DNA from: an uncultured Bacteroidales bacterium
GTDB taxonomy: Bacteria; Bacteroidota; Bacteroidia; Bacteroidales; Muribaculaceae
NCBI GenBank assembly: GCA_902781045.1
Contig: CACZHT010000001.1
Location: 1 to 64,000 of the forward strand
Direction of reading: 5' to 3'
DNA length: 64,000 nucleotides
In this document: positions 18,270 to 25,570 of the stretch, one piece after another
Layout of the letters: every line of letters starts with the position of its first letter
Numbering within the stretch: the stretch's first letter is position 1
Program-made: the position numbers and the translations under genes
Notes under the pieces: generated by a model
Told to the model about the DNA's origin: nothing
Seen by the model: the letters and a program-made list of their open reading frames with translations, nothing else
Database searches by the model: none

Positions 18270-18575
18270 CTAGACCTTGATCTCGACCTCGACACCACTG
18301 GGCAACTCAAGCTTCATCAGTGCGTCGACAGTCTTGGCAGTGCTGCTATAGATGTCGATGAGGCGCTTGTAGGCCGACAGCTGGAATTGCTCACGAGACT
18401 TCTTGTTCACAAAAGTCGAACGGTTCACGGTGAAGATACGCTTGTGCGTGGGCAGGGGGATGGGACCGCTCACCACAGCACCAGTAGCCTTCACTGTCCT
18501 GACGATCTTCTCGGCCGACTTGTCGACCAGGTTGTGATCGTAGGATTTCAGTTTAATTCTAATTTTTTGGCTCAT
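18270..18575 (-). CDS. rpsJ: 30S ribosomal protein S10
   Basis: A 101-residue protein that doubles as NusE in antitermination complexes of other bacteria. It starts [20 protein letters not shown] and contains [19 protein letters not shown]. It lies only 18 nt after fusA, so the str and S10 clusters are one run here. Confidence 0.98.
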   Translation of the reverse strand: MSQKIRIKLKSYDHNLVDKSAEKIVRTVKATGAVVSGPIPLPTHKRIFTVNRSTFVNKKSREQFQLSAYKRLIDIYSSTAKTVDALMKLELPSGVEVEIKV

Positions 18576-18593
18576 ATTGTTAATTGTAAAACT

Positions 18594-20714
18594 TTATTTC
18601 AATAAGTCAACTCGTCCCATGTTCTCGGCCAGCACCTTCTCGGCGATGGGCCGTGCCACCTCGGCATAGTGCGAGAACGACATCGTGCTTGTCGCGCGTC
18701 CAGAGGTAATGGTGCGCAGCGCGGTAACATATCCGAACATCTCGGCCAACGGCGCCTTCGCCTTGACGATGCGCGCCCCGCTGCGGCTGCTCTCCATGCC
18801 CTCGACCTGTCCGCGGCGCTTGTTCAGGTCGCCGATGACATCGCCCATATTCTCCTCGGGTGTGACCACCTCGACTTTCATGATGGGCTCGAGCAGCACC
18901 GGCTTGGCCTTGACGCAGGCATTGCGGAAGGCCTGCATGGCACACAGCTCGAACGAGAGCTGGTCGCTGTCCACCGGGTGGAACGAGCCATCAAGCACCG
19001 TCACCTTGAGTTGCTCGACAGGATAGCCGGCAAGCACGCCGCTGCGCATAGCATTCTGGAAGCCCTTCTGGATGGCCGGGATATACTCCTTGGGGATGTC
19101 ACCGCCCTTGACCTCGTCGATGAACTGCAGCGAGCCCTCGAAGTCCGGGTCAACCGGCTCGACGCGGCAGATGATGTCGGCAAACTTGCCTCGACCGCCG
19201 GTCTGCTTCTTGAACACCTCGCGCAACTCCACCGCCTGGCTGATGGTCTCCTTGTAGGACACCTGGGGACGGCCCTGGTTGCACTCGACCTTGAACTCGC
19301 GACGCAAGCGGTCGATGATGATGTCCAGGTGCAGCTCACCCATGCCACGGATGATGGTCTGACCGGTCTCCTCGTTGCTCTCGACCTGGAATGTCGGGTC
19401 TTCCTCGGCGAGCTTCTGCAAGCCCACGCCCAGGCGGTCCAGATCCTTCTGCGTCTTGGGCTCAACGGCAATTCCCAACACTGGGTCAGGAAAGTCCATG
19501 GCCTCGAGCACGATGGGGTGCTTCTCGTCGCACAGGGTGTCGCCCGTGCGCACATCCTTGAAACCGACTCCGGCACCGATGTCACCGCAACCAATCACCT
19601 CCATCGGGTTCTGATGGTTGCTGTGCATCTGGAACAGACGCGAGATGCGCTCCTTCTTGCCCGAGCGACTGTTGAACACATAACTGCCTGCGGCAATTTG
19701 GCCAGAGTAGACGCGGAAGAACACCAGCCGTCCCACGTAGGGGTCGGTGGCAATCTTGAACACCAGGGCGCACATTGGCTCCTCGACCATCGGTCGGCGA
19801 CGCTCCACCTTATCGGGGTCGTCGAGCGCATGACCGGTTACCTCGGCTGCGTCCATGGGACTGGGTAGATAGGCGCACACTGCGTCAAGCAGTGGCTGCA
19901 CGCCCTTATTCTTGAATGAGCTGCCGCACAGCATGGGCACGATGTCCATCTTGAGCGTGGCATTGCGCAACGCGCGCTTGATCTCGTCCTCGGTGATGGT
20001 GTCAGGGTCGTCGAAGTACTTGGCCATGAGCTCGTCATCGTGCTCGGCGACCATCTCCAGCATCTTGTCGCGGTATTCCTGGGCTTCGTCAACCATCTCG
20101 GCGGGGATGTCCTCGACCGAGTACTCGGCACCCATAGTCTCGTCGTGCCAGTAGAGAGCCTTCATGGCGATCAGGTCTACCACGCCCTTGAAGTTCTCCT
20201 CGGCCCCAATGGGCAGATTGACGGGGCACGGGTTGGCCCCGAGGATGGTCTGCATCTGCCGGGCCACCTCAAAGAAATTGGCACCCGAGCGGTCCATCTT
20301 GTTGACGTATGCGATGCGGGGCACGCTGTACTTGTCGGCCTGCCGCCACACCGTCTCGCTCTGTGGCTCCACTCCGCCCACTGCGCAGAACGTGGCGATG
20401 GCCCCGTCCAGCACTCGCAGCGAGCGCTCAACCTCGACGGTAAAGTCGACGTGCCCCGGAGTGTCAATCAAGTTGATCTTGTACTTCTCGCCCCTATAGT
20501 TCCACATGGCAGTGGTAGCAGCCGAGGTGATGGTAATGCCTCGCTCCTGCTCCTGCTCCATCCAGTCCATAGTGGCCGCGCCGTCATGCACCTCACCGAT
20601 CTTATGGGTCAGTCCGGTGTAGTACAGAATGCGCTCAGAAGTGGTGGTCTTACCGGCGTCGATGTGAGCCATGATGCCGATGTTGCGCGTGTATTTCAGC
20701 TGTTGGTCAGTCAT
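18594..20714 (-). CDS. fusA: Elongation factor G
   Basis: A 706-residue translocase GTPase. G1 is [21 protein letters not shown]2 [12 protein letters not shown]3 DTPGHVDF and G4 [10 protein letters not shown]; domain II follows ([20 protein letters not shown]), and domains III-V end with [20 protein letters not shown]. Its length and clustering with rpsL/rpsG indicate the canonical EF-G rather than a ribosome-protection or EF-G2 paralogue. Confidence 0.98.
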   Translation of the reverse strand: MTDQQLKYTRNIGIMAHIDAGKTTTSERILYYTGLTHKIGEVHDGAATMDWMEQEQERGITITSAATTAMWNYRGEKYKINLIDTPGHVDFTVEVERSLRVLDGAIATFCAVGGVEPQSETVWRQADKYSVPRIAYVNKMDRSGANFFEVARQMQTILGANPCPVNLPIGAEENFKGVVDLIAMKALYWHDETMGAEYSVEDIPAEMVDEAQEYRDKMLEMVAEHDDELMAKYFDDPDTITEDEIKRALRNATLKMDIVPMLCGSSFKNKGVQPLLDAVCAYLPSPMDAAEVTGHALDDPDKVERRRPMVEEPMCALVFKIATDPYVGRLVFFRVYSGQIAAGSYVFNSRSGKKERISRLFQMHSNHQNPMEVIGCGDIGAGVGFKDVRTGDTLCDEKHPIVLEAMDFPDPVLGIAVEPKTQKDLDRLGVGLQKLAEEDPTFQVESNEETGQTIIRGMGELHLDIIIDRLRREFKVECNQGRPQVSYKETISQAVELREVFKKQTGGRGKFADIICRVEPVDPDFEGSLQFIDEVKGGDIPKEYIPAIQKGFQNAMRSGVLAGYPVEQLKVTVLDGSFHPVDSDQLSFELCAMQAFRNACVKAKPVLLEPIMKVEVVTPEENMGDVIGDLNKRRGQVEGMESSRSGARIVKAKAPLAEMFGYVTALRTITSGRATSTMSFSHYAEVARPIAEKVLAENMGRVDLLK

Positions 20715-20738
20715 TGTGTCGCTTCAAGTCCTGCTTTT

Positions 20739-21215
20739 TTAGAATCTGAAGTGTGCGAACGCACGGTTAGCCTCGGCCATGCGGTGCATGTCCTCCTTGC
20801 GCTTGAATGCGCCACCTTGCTCGTTGTATGCGTCGATGATTTCAGCAGCCAGCTTGTCGGCCATGGTCTTGCCTCCACGCTTGCGTGCAAAGATGATCAG
20901 ATTCTTCATGGACACCGACTCCTTGCGGTCGGGACGGATTTCGGTAGGAACCTGGAAGGTTGCGCCACCGATGCGGCGGCTCTTGACCTCGACTTGCGGA
21001 GTAACCTTCTCCAAAGCCTGCTTCCAGATCTCGAGCGGGGTCTTCTCCTCGCTGGCCATCTTCTTGCCCACAATCTCGAGGGCGCTGTAGAAGATACGGT
21101 ACGATGTGTTCTTCTTACCATCGTACATGAGGTGATTCACGAACTTAGAAACTCGCACATCACCAAACTTAGGATCGGGCAGAATGATCCTTTTTTTGGG
21201 CTTAGCCTTTCTCAT
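20739..21215 (-). CDS. rpsG: 30S ribosomal protein S7
   Basis: A 158-residue head-assembly protein. I start it at [19 protein letters not shown] (21215); the frame is open 26 codons further up but that part is not S7-like. [20 protein letters not shown] and the C-terminal [20 protein letters not shown] are diagnostic. The 175 nt up to rpsL contain no gene; they may hold a regulatory leader, though I see no strong hairpin. Confidence 0.97.
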   Translation of the reverse strand: MRKAKPKKRIILPDPKFGDVRVSKFVNHLMYDGKKNTSYRIFYSALEIVGKKMASEEKTPLEIWKQALEKVTPQVEVKSRRIGGATFQVPTEIRPDRKESVSMKNLIIFARKRGGKTMADKLAAEIIDAYNEQGGAFKRKEDMHRMAEANRAFAHFRF

Positions 21216-21390
21216 TTCAGTACAGAATATTTGCAGTTTTTGTCCGCTTGGTTGTCTTCGTCTTTGTTCTTCAACGGCCGCCTCTGCAGCCATTTACTCA
21301 ACCGTCTAAAACCTCACCAATAAATCAAAAACTAAGTTGTTGTTTGTTGTTTTTTAGTAAGCTAGAAAAGTCCGTCACAAGGGTTGTGGA

Positions 21391-21774
<384 letters not shown>

Positions 21775-21906
21775 CTTAGTTGTTTGTTACTTTAGTTTTT
21801 AATTGTGAATAAAATTGGTGCTCAGTTGGCCGCCACAGCAAGTTATCACTCGCCGAATCAATCGATTAGCGAACGACAACACTGTTTAGGCCCTCAAAAA
21901 GCGATG

Positions 21907-21938
21907 CAAAGGTACACACTAATTGTCTAACTGCCAAA
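21907..21938 (-). promoter_or_regulatory. Promoter of the str/S10/spc/alpha cluster
   Basis: On the minus strand TTTG (21938-21935) and TACCTTTG (21914-21907) are separated by exactly 20 nt, the ideal Bacteroidetes -33/-7 arrangement. The transcript would have a leader of about 130 nt before rpsL. It is the only strong promoter I can find for the cluster. Confidence 0.8.
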
Positions 21939-21966
21939 TGCTTCTTGCCAAAAAATGATATATAAA

Positions 21967-22000
21967 AGGTGCAGAGCGCTCCTCAAAAAGCTCTGCACCT
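21967..22000 (-). terminator. Terminator of rfbC
   Basis: AGGTGCAGAGC (21967-21977) pairs perfectly with GCTCTGCACCT (21990-22000). On the minus strand the stem is followed by TTTTATATA, so it ends the rfbC transcript just before the rpsL promoter. Confidence 0.8.
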
Positions 22001-22054
22001 GTGCTAACTACTACAGATTCAGCCAGTTCCGAATCCGAAAGTATTTTGCAAGAT

Positions 22055-22600
22055 TTAAAACCTATAAGCATTTTTTAACAGGCAACCTTGCCTGTCTTTG
22101 TCGCTCAACACCAGCTGGTCGGCCGGCAAGGGCCACTCAATGTCCAGTGCAGGGTCGTTCCACGCCAGCGTGGCTTCGGCCTGAGGGGCATACAGATTAT
22201 CGACTTTGTATTGGAACTGCGCCACATCGCTCAGCACGACAAAGCCGTGTGCAAAGCCCCGAGGGATGAACATCTGGCATCCATTGTCGGCACTGAGTTC
22301 GCACATCACATGCCGGCCGAATGTTGGACTTGCCGACCGCAGGTCGACGCACACATCCACCACCGTGCCCTGCGACACACGCACCAGTTTAGCCTGACTG
22401 CACTCGCCCTTCTGGTAGTGCAACCCGCGCAACACGCCGCGTGTGGAGAACGACTCGTTGTCCTGAATGAAATCAACGTGTCCGATGTGCTCATCGAACA
22501 TGTCCTGGCGGAATGTCTCGCAGAAGTAACCACGCGCATCGCCGTAACGCTTGGGCCGAATGATCCACACTCCTTCAATCTCAGTCTGAATGAATTCCAT
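22055..22600 (-). CDS. rfbC: dTDP-4-dehydrorhamnose 3,5-epimerase
   Basis: A 181-residue cupin epimerase of the dTDP-L-rhamnose pathway. The N-terminal half has GDARGYFCETFRQDMFDEHI, the catalytic-site region STRGVLRGLHYQKGECSQAK with the active His, and FIPRGFAHGFVVLSD. It converts dTDP-4-keto-6-deoxyglucose to the 4-keto-rhamnose form used for surface polysaccharide. The rest of the rml pathway is not adjacent here. It has its own promoter (22637-22644) and terminator, so it is a single-gene unit. Confidence 0.93.
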   Translation of the reverse strand: MEFIQTEIEGVWIIRPKRYGDARGYFCETFRQDMFDEHIGHVDFIQDNESFSTRGVLRGLHYQKGECSQAKLVRVSQGTVVDVCVDLRSASPTFGRHVMCELSADNGCQMFIPRGFAHGFVVLSDVAQFQYKVDNLYAPQAEATLAWNDPALDIEWPLPADQLVLSDKDRQGCLLKNAYRF

Positions 22601-22636
22601 ATACCTTAATTAATATAGAGCTATTTATTTCGTTTG

Positions 22637-22644
22637 CAAAGTTA
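22637..22644 (-). promoter_or_regulatory. -7 box of rfbC
   Basis: TAACTTTG on the minus strand, 37 nt upstream of the rfbC ATG, fits TAnnTTTG. A CAAA about 23 nt further (22668-22671) could be the -33 TTTG. Confidence 0.55.
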
Positions 22645-22732
22645 ATGAATTTTGCCCAAACAGGTAGCAAAAACCTCAAAAAAACTGTGACACTGGCATT
22701 GGAAAAATTTTGCAATAGTCCATCCACAACCT

Positions 22733-23770
22733 TCACTCGCAGTCTATCGTTTTTTCTGCGGTGTAGAGCGAAAGTGCCTGTCGCAATTGTCGCTGCATCT
22801 CTCGCGCCACTCGGTCAGGCTTGAGCACACAGATGCCCGATCCGTAGCTCAGGAGCACAGAATAAAGCTCAAAATTGACCACCACCCGCAACTCGAAGAT
22901 GCAACTTCCATCATCGGGGTTCTGCCTGACCAGCCGTTGCGAAGGGTGAATGGGCTTGGTGGTGATGTACATGCTCTGCTCACGGTTGGCCCAGAGACGT
23001 ATGCGACGAGCCTGTGTGCGGATGTTCTTGCTCACTCCGACCACATCGTCAAAGAAGTGCTCGGGGTCAAAGTTGGGGTTGTCGCGATATTCCACACCCT
23101 CGAGCGGCTGGAAACCGGCCATGCGGTCAAGTGCCAGATTGTAGAGGCGCATGTCACTCACACGTGAGCAGAAGAGGAACCAGCGGTTGCGGAACTCCTT
23201 GAGCAGATGCGGGAACACATAGTATTCGCCCGGCTCTCTCGCCCCAAACGACTGGTACATGACACAGAGCGGCTGGCGGTGAGCGATGTGGGCATAGAGC
23301 GGGCTGAGCAGCCGCAACCCCTTGAGGTCAGGCACATGGTCAAACTGCACGACAGGCTTCGCCCCATGCCGCGTGAGCGACAACTTGTCCTGCAGACGGC
23401 TCACAACATCGGCCATCTCGGCAAACTGCTCAAAGTCGCGCAACTGGTCGAGCAGGTCGATGGCTTCTTGCAACACCTCGGTGTCGTTGGGCGACATGGG
23501 CATGTTCATGATGCTGTAGTCCGGGTCGCTGTATCGGTAGTATCTGCGTCCATACACCTCGATTGGGGCGTTATATCCGAGCTTGTCGCTGCGCATGACC
23601 TGTATGTCGGCCTGGACGGTGCGTGTCGACACTCCGGCAATGCCCTCGGTGTCGAGCAGCGTGTCGGAGCAGGCTTGCACCAGGTCGTCAAGTGTCCAGC
23701 GCCGGTAGCGGTTGCGCAGGCAACGGTCGATGGTCTTGTAGCGAATCAACGCATTCTTGTTTGCTGGCAT
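22733..23770 (-). CDS. WYL-domain transcriptional regulator of the rtcB locus
   Basis: A 345-residue protein with an N-terminal winged helix (residues about 5-90: ALIRYKTIDRCLRNRYRRWT, then GVSTRTVQADIQVMRSD) and a WYL ligand-sensing domain (about 155-230) in which the name-giving tripeptide reads W-F-L (FRNRWFLFCSR), followed by a C-terminal extension. WYL proteins sense nucleic-acid-type ligands in several defence and repair systems. I start at MPANKNALIRYK; 19 codons upstream are open but run into the promoter. It is divergent from rtcB and the shared 270-nt gap contains two copies of an 18-nt motif. It is therefore the likely regulator of rtcB and of itself. Confidence 0.85.
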   Translation of the reverse strand: MPANKNALIRYKTIDRCLRNRYRRWTLDDLVQACSDTLLDTEGIAGVSTRTVQADIQVMRSDKLGYNAPIEVYGRRYYRYSDPDYSIMNMPMSPNDTEVLQEAIDLLDQLRDFEQFAEMADVVSRLQDKLSLTRHGAKPVVQFDHVPDLKGLRLLSPLYAHIAHRQPLCVMYQSFGAREPGEYYVFPHLLKEFRNRWFLFCSRVSDMRLYNLALDRMAGFQPLEGVEYRDNPNFDPEHFFDDVVGVSKNIRTQARRIRLWANREQSMYITTKPIHPSQRLVRQNPDDGSCIFELRVVVNFELYSVLLSYGSGICVLKPDRVAREMQRQLRQALSLYTAEKTIDCE

Positions 23771-23824
23771 CTTTGATAAACAATGAATAATGAGAATGAG
23801 CTTGCCTTGATGGGAAGTTTGGCG

Positions 23825-23832
23825 CAAAGTTA
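23825..23832 (-). promoter_or_regulatory. -7 box of the WYL regulator gene
   Basis: TAACTTTG on the minus strand fits TAnnTTTG. It lies 55 nt upstream of the chosen WYL start and only 7 nt from operator copy 1, so a bound regulator would cover this promoter. Confidence 0.6.
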
Positions 23833-23838
23833 GTGTTT

Positions 23839-23861
23839 TCTGCGCAATGTATCTGCGCAGA
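23839..23861. promoter_or_regulatory. Candidate WYL operator, copy 1
   Basis: TCTGCGCA and TGCGCAGA form a 23-bp palindrome with a 7-nt spacer. Its 18-nt core CTGCGCAATGTATCTGCG (23840-23857) recurs as the reverse complement at copy 2 with only two central bases changed. The position beside the WYL promoter suggests autoregulation. Confidence 0.6.
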
Positions 23862-23911
23862 AAGAAAAAAGTTGATTTTTTTGGCGATTTTTTTGGCCGA
23901 ATAATTTGTTA

Positions 23912-23929
23912 CGCAGATTGATTGCGCAG
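23912..23929. promoter_or_regulatory. Candidate WYL operator, copy 2
   Basis: CGCAGATTGATTGCGCAG is the reverse complement of CTGCGCAATCAATCTGCG and matches copy 1 in 16 of 18 positions. It lies 8 nt before a degenerate promoter box (TTACTTTG, 23938-23945) for rtcB, about 110 nt upstream of the rtcB ATG. Confidence 0.6.
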
Positions 23930-24039
23930 TTGTGTGCTTACTTTGCACCCGCAATCCCAGCGGTTGAGGTTGCGCCAGCCGAGGCAAAACTGAACTGAAC
24001 GCACCACCTTATTATGAACAAACAGACAAAGTAAAGACA

Positions 24040-25212
24040 ATGGAGACTACAATCATCAACAACCGTCCGGTCAAGATATGGACCGACGAGGTCGAACAGT
24101 CGGCCATGGAACAGATCAGCAATCTGACCCGCCTGCCCTTCCTGTTCCATCACCTCGCCATCATGCCCGACGTCCACGCCGGCATGGGCATGCCCATCGG
24201 CGGTGTGCTGGCATGCCGCGACGCGGTGATTCCCAACGCCGTGGGAGTGGACATCGGCTGCGGCATGTGCGCCGTCAAGACCTCGTGGCACGTGGCCGAC
24301 ATCACGCCCGAGGTGTTGCGCAAGCAAGTGATGCGTGGCATCCGCAAGCGCATACCGCTGGGCATGTCCCACCACAAGGAGGCACAGAGCACCGAGTTCC
24401 TGCCTCAGGGGCACGACCTGGAGCGCACACCCATTGTGCTCAGCCGCCAGAAGGCCATCCTCAAGGAGGTGGGCACACTGGGTGGGGGCAACCACTTCAT
24501 CGAGCTTCAGCGCGACCCCGAGGGCATGCTGTGGGTGATGATTCACAGTGGCTCGCGCAACCTGGGCAAGCTGGTGGGCGACCACTACAACAAGCTGGCC
24601 ATACAGCTCAACGAGCGGTGGCACTCGGTAGTGACACCCGACATGCGTCTTGCATTCCTGCCACTGCGCACCAATGAGTTCAACGCCTACTGGGCCGAGA
24701 TGCTCTATTGTGTGGACTTTGCCCTATGCAACCGGCGCCTGATGATGCAGCGCATCCAGGAAGTGCTGGCCGACAGTCTGCCGGGCATCGAGTTTGAACC
24801 GATGATCAACATTGCCCACAACTACGCCGCCTGGGAGCACCACTATGACTGCGACGTGATTGTGCACCGCAAGGGGGCCACCCTGGCGCGCGAGGGCGTG
24901 GTGGGCATCATCCCAGGTTCGCAGGGCACAGCCAGCTATATCGTCGAGGGGCTGGGCAACCCTGAGTCGTTCTGTTCATGCTCGCACGGCGCCGGGCGCG
25001 TGATGAGCCGCACCGCAGCCATCCGCGACCTAGACCTGCAGGCCGAGGTCGAGCGCCTGGACGCACTGGGTATCGTCCACGCCATCCGCTCGCAGAACGA
25101 CATGCAGGAAGCCAGCGGAGCCTACAAGGACATTGACACCGTGATTGCCAACCAGGCCGACCTGGTGCGCCCACTGGTGCGCCTGCTGCCTGTGGCAGTC
25201 ATCAAAGGATAA
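24040..25212 (+). CDS. rtcB: RNA-splicing ligase RtcB (3'-phosphate/5'-OH RNA ligase)
   Basis: A 390-residue RtcB. It joins RNA 2',3'-cyclic phosphate or 3'-phosphate ends to 5'-OH ends using GTP and Mn2+. All landmarks are present: the metal-binding Asp71 and Cys74 in GVDIGCGMCAVK, GTLGGGNHFIEL (about 146-155), MIHSGSRNLG (about 168-176), HNYAAWEHH and the guanylated His316 in FCSCSHGAGRVMSR. It therefore looks catalytically complete. RtcB ligates tRNA halves in archaea and animals and repairs cleaved RNA in bacteria. No RtcA cyclase or archease gene is adjacent. Immediately downstream lie a structured RNA and an interrupted tRNA, and divergently a WYL regulator, which makes this an RNA-repair or splicing locus. 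Confidence 0.97.
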   Translation: METTIINNRPVKIWTDEVEQSAMEQISNLTRLPFLFHHLAIMPDVHAGMGMPIGGVLACRDAVIPNAVGVDIGCGMCAVKTSWHVADITPEVLRKQVMRGIRKRIPLGMSHHKEAQSTEFLPQGHDLERTPIVLSRQKAILKEVGTLGGGNHFIELQRDPEGMLWVMIHSGSRNLGKLVGDHYNKLAIQLNERWHSVVTPDMRLAFLPLRTNEFNAYWAEMLYCVDFALCNRRLMMQRIQEVLADSLPGIEFEPMINIAHNYAAWEHHYDCDVIVHRKGATLAREGVVGIIPGSQGTASYIVEGLGNPESFCSCSHGAGRVMSRTAAIRDLDLQAEVERLDALGIVHAIRSQNDMQEASGAYKDIDTVIANQADLVRPLVRLLPVAVIKG

Positions 25213-25228
25213 AGAGAAACACACGCTT

Positions 25229-25310
25229 GAGGACGGACCAAATCTGTCTTACTACACAATAGAAAGCAGCAAAGTTCGTTTAATAGACAGGTGCTTTCCG
25301 TCCTCTTTTT
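25229..25310 (+). ncRNA. Structured RNA or attenuator between rtcB and the interrupted tRNA
   Basis: GAGGACGGA (25229-25237) pairs with TCCGTCCTC (25297-25305). Above a 6x6 internal loop, CTGTCT (25244-25249) pairs with AGACAG (25285-25290), leaving a loop of about 35 nt. The outer stem is followed by TTTTT. It could be the rtcB terminator or attenuator, or a small RNA released from the rtcB transcript. The closed outer stem, internal loop and U tail recall bacterial Y RNAs, but I see no Ro gene and cannot confirm the Y-RNA consensus. The tRNA begins 8 nt after the T-run. Confidence 0.45.
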
Positions 25311-25317
25311 CTCACAT

Positions 25318-25441
25318 GCTGCGGTAGCTCAGCCGGTAGAGCAATAGACTGTTTTGTGACGTCATTCCCCCATGGGGCCAAGCACCACATACTTCTCTCT
25401 GGTTAATCTATGGGTCGCAGGTTCGAGTCCTGCCCGCAGCG
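25318..25441 (+). tRNA. tRNA-Asn(GTT)-like cloverleaf with a 51-nt insertion in the anticodon loop
   Basis: Acceptor GCTGCGG (25318-25324) pairs perfectly with CCGCAGC (25434-25440), discriminator G at 25441. D arm GCTC/GAGC (25327-25342), anticodon stem ATAGA (25344-25348) with TCTAT (25407-25411), variable loop GGGTC, T arm GCAGG-TTCGAGT-CCTGC (25417-25433). All stems are perfect, yet the anticodon loop is 58 nt instead of 7. Removing 51 nt in any of four equivalent registers (GTT is repeated at 25351-25353 and 25402-25404) restores CTGTTAA, the loop of tRNA-Asn(GTT); G73 also fits Asn. CCA is not encoded. The insert holds a TGACGTCA palindrome (25357-25364) and CCCC/GGGG (25368-25377). It may be an intron, a tRNA mimic or a disrupted gene. 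Confidence 0.75.
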
Positions 25442-25501
25442 CATCTCGATGCTTCGATGCACACTGCGACGCTGCATCATCAATTTTTAACAAGGGTCCA
25501 A

Positions 25502-25545
25502 GGGTGGCTTACTTCTTTTGGATTGTGGTTTTCGACTAGCCACCC
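25502..25545 (+). other. Hairpin in the leader of the RING/TerD gene
   Basis: GGGTGGCT (25502-25509) pairs perfectly with AGCCACCC (25538-25545) across a 28-nt loop, between the tRNA-like gene and the ATG at 25571. A smaller stem just after the tRNA (GCATC at 25441-25445 with GATGC at 25456-25460) may mark its 3' trailer. Their roles are not clear. Confidence 0.4.
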
Positions 25546-25570
25546 GATTACCCTTTTCTTCACACAAGAA

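Noticed and set aside
21216..21390. A separate gene between rpsL and rpsG
   Set aside because: Only short frames of unnatural composition are present.
25349..25406. Group I or group II intron in the tRNA anticodon loop
   Set aside because: The insert is only 51 nt, too short for any self-splicing catalytic core, and no P/Q/R/S or domain V-like motif is visible.
25457..25570. Longer N terminus of the RING/TerD protein from ATG 25457
   Set aside because: It would begin in the trailer of the tRNA-like gene and cover a hairpin; the extra 38 residues have no domain-like character. The ATG at 25571 is preferred.
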